Origin: SLST01 sp964458555
Lineage (GTDB): Bacteria; Spirochaetota; Spirochaetia; DSM-27196; SLST01
NCBI GenBank assembly: GCA_964458555.1
Contig: CAYWJH010000001.1
Location: 1 to 64,000, forward strand
DNA: 64,000 bases
Direction: 5' to 3'
The translations under genes and the position numbers were made by a program. The notes beneath the pieces are model-generated. The model worked only from the letters and a program-made list of their open reading frames with translations, did not search any database and had not been told where the DNA came from. Position 1 is the stretch's first letter; each line of letters starts with the position of its first letter. Shown here in pieces: positions 61,102 through 64,000 of this stretch.

Positions 61102-61563
61102 ATGAGCGAAGAGATGGATGCCGCGGTCGCCGAGGCGCTTTCGGGAATCGAGCAGCGCCACGGGGGACCGTTCGGAGCGGTCGTCGTCCGTGACGGCCGC
61201 GTGATAGCCCGCGGTCACAACCGGGTCGTGACCCACAACGATCCCACTGCCCACGCTGAGATCATGGCGATCCGCGAGGCGTGTCGCACCATGGGGACCT
61301 TCGACCTCGAGGGGTACGAGCTCTACACGACGTGCGAGCCGTGTCCCATGTGCTACGCCGCCGCCTGGTGGGCGCGTATCTCGGTGATTCACTACGGCTG
61401 CAGCCGACACGACGCGGCGGAGATCGGCTTCGACGACGAGGCGATCTACGCCGACCTGGAGGGGCGGTCGGAACGACGTATCACGATGGTCCAGGAGGAT
61501 CGGGAGGCGTGTCTGGTGCCCATGCGGCGCTGGTGCGATCGGCCCGATCGTGTCCCCTACTGA
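61102..61563 (+). CDS. Guanine-deaminase-like nucleoside/base deaminase
   Basis: 153 residues of the cytidine/deoxycytidylate deaminase fold. Zinc ligands His51 in DPTAHAEIMAIR (with proton-shuttling Glu53) and Cys81/Cys84 in CEPCPMCYAA. Features favouring GuaD over TadA are HGGPFGAVVVRDG, HNDPTAHAE, and the C-terminal AAEIGFDDEAIYADL. It would turn guanine to xanthine for purine recycling. Monocistronic start with PFK 17 bases downstream. Confidence 0.9.
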   Translation: MSEEMDAAVAEALSGIEQRHGGPFGAVVVRDGRVIARGHNRVVTHNDPTAHAEIMAIREACRTMGTFDLEGYELYTTCEPCPMCYAAAWWARISVIHYGCSRHDAAEIGFDDEAIYADLEGRSERRITMVQEDREACLVPMRRWCDRPDRVPY

Positions 61564-61580
61564 GCGTGAGGAGCGAAGAC

Positions 61581-62699
61581 GTGCAGTCGAGCAGGACATC
61601 GTGCATCGGCATCCTGACGAGTGGGGGCGACTGTCCGGGCCTCAACGCCGCGATCAGGGGCGTCGCGAAGGCGGCGATCGGCGAGTACGGGATCCGGGTG
61701 ATCGGCTTTCACGACGGATTCCGCGGGCTGGTCGAGAACCGGTTCACCGTGCTCGAGGACCTCGACGTGAGCGGTATCCTCACCCAGGGGGGCACGATTC
61801 TGGGAACCGCGCGGGACCGTCCGGACCAGATGTTCTTTGATGGAGAGGAGCGAGACACCACCTCCACCGCGGCGCGCAATCTGCGTGCGATCGGCGCCGA
61901 GTGCCTCGTCTGCCTCGGCGGCGGGGGGACGCAACGCAACGCGAACCATCTGCGCGTCGCCGGCGGGGTGGACGTGCTCACGCTGCCCAAGACGATCGAC
62001 AACGACGTCGTCGAAACCGACGTTGCCTTCGGCTTCGACAGCGCGATGTCGATCGCGAGCGAGGCGATCGATCGTCTCCACACGACGGCGACCAGCCACC
62101 ACCGCATCATCGTCTGCGAGGTCATGGGGCACGACTCGGGCTGGCTCGCGCTGGGTGCCGGCCTCGCCGGCGGAGCGGACGTGGTTCTCATCCCGGAGAT
62201 CCCCTACGATCTGGAGGCCGTCGCGGCGCATCTCCAGAAGCGACGCGAGTCGGGCAAACGCTTCAGCATCGTCGCCGTCGCCGAGGGAGCTCTTTCGAAG
62301 GTGGAGGCGGCGAACGGCTGGCGCGAGCGCGAGGAGCGTCGCGTGGTGATCGAGCACGAGGAGACCGGACGTCCGTACCACCTCGTTCAGGAGCCGAAGG
62401 CGAGTCGGATTGCGCGCGAGCTGCAGCGGCTCACCGGTACCGAGGCGCGCGTGACCTCGCTGGGCCACGTGCAGCGAGGCGGGAGCCCGTCGGCACGCGA
62501 TCGGCTCCTCTCGACGCTTCTGGGAACGAAGGCGGCCGAGTTGCTCGCCGAGGGCACCTACAACGTGATGGTCGCCGTACGCGGCGAGTCGTGCGAGGCC
62601 GTCCCGCTCGAGCGGGTGGCGGGCCGCAAGAGAGTGGTTCCGCGCGACCATTCGTGGGTGCGCTCGGCCCAGCTCGTGGGGACCTGTCTCGGCGAGTAG
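61581..62699 (+). CDS. pfkA: 6-phosphofructokinase (ATP-type clade with GGGGT motif)
   Basis: 372 residues from GTG 61581, chosen because AGGAG lies 7 bases upstream; GTG 61566 is an alternative. Phosphofructokinase motifs: ILTSGGDCPGLNAAIRG, LPKTIDNDV, AIDRLHTTATSHHRI, EVMGHDSGWLAL and LGHVQRGGSPSARDR. The nucleotide-site motif near residue 112 reads CLGGGGTQRNA: Gly at the second discriminating position indicates ATP rather than pyrophosphate use, while Gly replaces the Mg-binding Asp (E. coli Asp103). The Lys in PKTIDND is more typical of PPi or group III enzymes. Regulation may differ from E. coli PfkA. Confidence 0.92.
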   Translation: MQSSRTSCIGILTSGGDCPGLNAAIRGVAKAAIGEYGIRVIGFHDGFRGLVENRFTVLEDLDVSGILTQGGTILGTARDRPDQMFFDGEERDTTSTAARNLRAIGAECLVCLGGGGTQRNANHLRVAGGVDVLTLPKTIDNDVVETDVAFGFDSAMSIASEAIDRLHTTATSHHRIIVCEVMGHDSGWLALGAGLAGGADVVLIPEIPYDLEAVAAHLQKRRESGKRFSIVAVAEGALSKVEAANGWREREERRVVIEHEETGRPYHLVQEPKASRIARELQRLTGTEARVTSLGHVQRGGSPSARDRLLSTLLGTKAAELLAEGTYNVMVAVRGESCEAVPLERVAGRKRVVPRDHSWVRSAQLVGTCLGE

Positions 62700-62706
62700 C
62701 GACGGG

Positions 62707-63147
62707 TCAGCGGGGTCTTCCAGCCGCGTCGAGAAACTCCTCCTTGAGGTAGATCATCTCGTAGCGACCTGAGTCGTCGAAATCGTCCTCATCGCCGCTG
62801 CGCGCGGCGAAGAAGTAGAGGATGTCGTCCATGTCGTCGATCGATTCGACGACGGCGTAGCGGACGAAGTGCTCCCGGCTCAGGTCGAGCAGTCGTCCGT
62901 TGAGCGGATACGGGCTGATCGAGTCGATCAACCCGCGAAAGGTGTTTCGAAGACCGCCGTAATAGGCGCGCGCGCGTCCGACGAGCTCGGGGCGACGACC
63001 ACCCTCGTCGCGGTATATTTCGAAGACGCCGGGTAGCGAGGGGACGCGCCCCCGGATCACCCGCTTCTCGAGACGCATGAGCGGGCTCCACCAGACGGTG
63101 AAATAGGCGGTGTCGTCGCGCAGGCGTTTCTCAACGTGTGGTTCCAC
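62707..63147 (-). CDS. Conserved protein of unknown function
   Basis: 146 residues from GTG 63147, with TATAGT (63159-63154) 6 bases upstream and TTGGAC 17 bp before that. Visible segments: VEKRLRDDTAYFTVWWSPLM, PSLPGVFEIYRDEGG, RARAYYGGLRNTFRGLIDS, and an acidic middle region (DDMDDILYFFAARSGDEDDF) followed by YEMIYLKEEF. The PGVFEIY...YYGGLRNT pattern is faintly like a GIY-YIG domain, but catalytic Arg and Glu cannot be assigned. It lies between PFK (convergent, 7-base gap) and the Lon-N-domain gene on the same strand. Function not recognised. Confidence 0.75.
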   Translation of the reverse strand: MEPHVEKRLRDDTAYFTVWWSPLMRLEKRVIRGRVPSLPGVFEIYRDEGGRRPELVGRARAYYGGLRNTFRGLIDSISPYPLNGRLLDLSREHFVRYAVVESIDDMDDILYFFAARSGDEDDFDDSGRYEMIYLKEEFLDAAGRPR

Positions 63148-63153
63148 CCGTCC

Positions 63154-63182
63154 ACTATACAGGATGAGATCCTCACGTCCAA
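63154..63182 (-). promoter_or_regulatory. Leaderless-type promoter of the unknown protein gene
   Basis: On the minus strand TTGGAC (63182-63177), 17 bp, TATAGT (63159-63154), 6 bases, GTG. It lies in the 41-base gap between this gene and the upstream Lon-N-domain gene, so the two are probably transcribed separately. Confidence 0.6.
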
Positions 63183-63188
63183 AGCGCT

Positions 63189-63815
63189 TCAGTTGAGTAA
63201 GGAGCCCAGATCGATGTCCTGGTCGAGCACGCCCCGGATCCGCGCCTGGGTGACGAGGTCCTCGTTGATCCGCTCGAGTTCGGCGATCGAGCGTTCGAGG
63301 CGATCGTCGCTGCGCTCGATCTCGAGCAGCTCCTGCTTCGTGTCGAGCCCGAACTGGTCGAGCCCCGCGATGAGGAAGGAGAGCTGGGTGCCGGTCAGCG
63401 CACCGAGCGTCGCGCGGTCGAGCGAGACCTCCGCGTAGTAGGCGTACTTGAGAAGCTCGTTGACCGCCCGCCCGGCGAGCTTCTCGTCCTCGCCGGTGGC
63501 GTGGTCGTCGAGGTAGCGCACATCGGCCTCCAGGTAGAGTCCCGACTCGTCGAGGCGGTCGATGGTGAAGCGCTCGTGGCCCACCGCGAGAATGTCGAGC
63601 CTCCCGTCGTCGTAGCGCTTGATCACGCGGTCCACGATTGCCGAACACCCCACCTGCTGCATCGATTCGCCCCGGTGGTAGACGACGCCGAAGGGGACAT
63701 CCTCGTCGATGCACCGGTCTATGAGCGAGCGGTATCGCTCCTCGAATATGTGGAGCGGCAGCGGCACGCTGGGGAAGAGCACGAGCTGCAGCGGAAACAA
63801 ACCGATTCGATTCAT
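63189..63815 (-). CDS. Lon N-terminal (LAN) domain protein
   Basis: 208 residues. Starts IGLFPLQLVLFPSVPLPLHIFEERYRSLIDRCI, which as two shorter motifs (FPLQLVLFP and LPLHIFEERYR) is the hallmark of the Lon substrate-binding domain, followed by FGVVYHR and the beta-rich ILAVGHERFTID. The C-terminal 60 residues are helical (ELLEIERSDDRLERSIAELER). It has no ATPase or protease domain. Stand-alone LAN proteins probably bind substrate peptides or act with other proteases. ATG 63815 is preferred to GTG 63818; TATATT ends 8 bases upstream. Confidence 0.9.
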   Translation of the reverse strand: MNRIGLFPLQLVLFPSVPLPLHIFEERYRSLIDRCIDEDVPFGVVYHRGESMQQVGCSAIVDRVIKRYDDGRLDILAVGHERFTIDRLDESGLYLEADVRYLDDHATGEDEKLAGRAVNELLKYAYYAEVSLDRATLGALTGTQLSFLIAGLDQFGLDTKQELLEIERSDDRLERSIAELERINEDLVTQARIRGVLDQDIDLGSLLN

Positions 63816-63865
63816 CACGCCGCAATATACTCAGATCGTCACGCGACGCCGAATCCGGAAACGTC

Positions 63866-63894
63866 CTGACAGCCCACGTCGGCAGCACTATACT
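63866..63894 (+). promoter_or_regulatory. Promoter of the ComFB-like gene
   Basis: -35 CTGACA (63866-63871), 17 bp, -10 TATACT (63889-63894), then 12 bases to the ATG at 63907. The predicted leader is about 5 bases. Confidence 0.65.
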
Positions 63895-63906
63895 TGCGGG
63901 TAGGCC

Positions 63907-64000
63907 ATGAGACTCAAGAATTACCAGGAAGACGTCGTATTCCGGGCGATCGAGATCGCGCTGGAGGATCAGCCGGAGTTGCTCTCCGACGACGCGTTTG
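63907..64000 (+). CDS. ComFB-like protein (3' partial)
   Basis: The first 31 residues, MRLKNYQEDVVFRAIEIALE followed by DQPELLSDDAF, match the start of late competence ComFB family proteins (usually 80-100 residues, with cysteine pairs later), widespread in spirochaetes as short regulatory or c-di-GMP/c-di-AMP-linked proteins. The window ends inside it, so the defining cysteines are not visible. Confidence 0.7.
   Translation, partial: MRLKNYQEDVVFRAIEIALEDQPELLSDDAF

Overview
The window is GC-rich (about two thirds G+C by eye), densely coded chromosomal DNA. It probably comes from a free-living spirochaete of the Spirochaetaceae type. Clues are two solute-binding proteins whose mature N-termini begin GGEQEGE or SGTTESGE, a LysM/DUF4398 envelope pair, a ComFB-like protein at the right edge, and a pervasive leaderless promoter style. 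The taxonomic call is inference. I see no tRNA, rRNA, CRISPR array, insertion sequence or phage gene, and no gene-free stretch longer than about 300 bases. A 100-N scaffold gap lies inside the first complete gene.

Layout. 1-7.5 kb: the tail of a possible deacetylase-like enzyme, a large GH106-like glycoside hydrolase broken only by the gap, a divergent MFS transporter, and an ABC-2 exporter operon behind a perfect 13-bp inverted-repeat operator. 7.6-16.8 kb: genome maintenance, with PolX overlapping the NAD-dependent ligase LigA, an exported MsrA, an alpha/beta hydrolase, an HD nucleotidase, and two different photolyases (an iron-sulfur FeS-BCP type and a class II CPD type). 16.8-27.6 kb: a sugar-acid style catabolic regulon. 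An aldo/keto reductase plus mannonate-dehydratase-like pair, a URO-D-fold protein, and a five-gene oligopeptide-type ABC transporter with an enolase-superfamily enzyme are tied together by three near-identical LacI-like operators. 27.6-29.1 kb: an envelope lipoprotein/LysM pair.

29.2-43 kb: glnS, metH, a sulfotransferase, PEP carboxylase, a single-domain asparaginase, a LysM membrane protein, a GH36 alpha-galactosidase and GAPDH with a good terminator. 43-49 kb: a second oligopeptide-type ABC operon with a fused double ATPase and unusual gene order. 48.9-55.4 kb: an aldo/keto reductase, a PanE-like reductase, a NIF3-like domain protein, a nucleotidyltransferase fragment, and a heterodimeric ABC exporter. 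55.5-58.8 kb: a tRNA-dihydrouridine synthase, an internally deleted radical SAM gene, Pcm and a THUMP methyltransferase. 58.9-64 kb: a NIT-domain chemoreceptor, a guanine-deaminase-like enzyme, phosphofructokinase, an unknown protein, a Lon-N-domain protein and a partial ComFB-like gene.

The most striking general signal is promoter architecture. At about sixteen starts on both strands a TANNNT (or GATAAT) -10 hexamer ends only 5-9 bases before the start codon, which predicts leaderless or almost leaderless mRNAs, while operon-internal genes use ordinary Shine-Dalgarno sites or ATGA overlaps. The best candidate for an undescribed pathway is the operator-linked sugar-acid/URO-D/transporter regulon at 16.8-27.6 kb.
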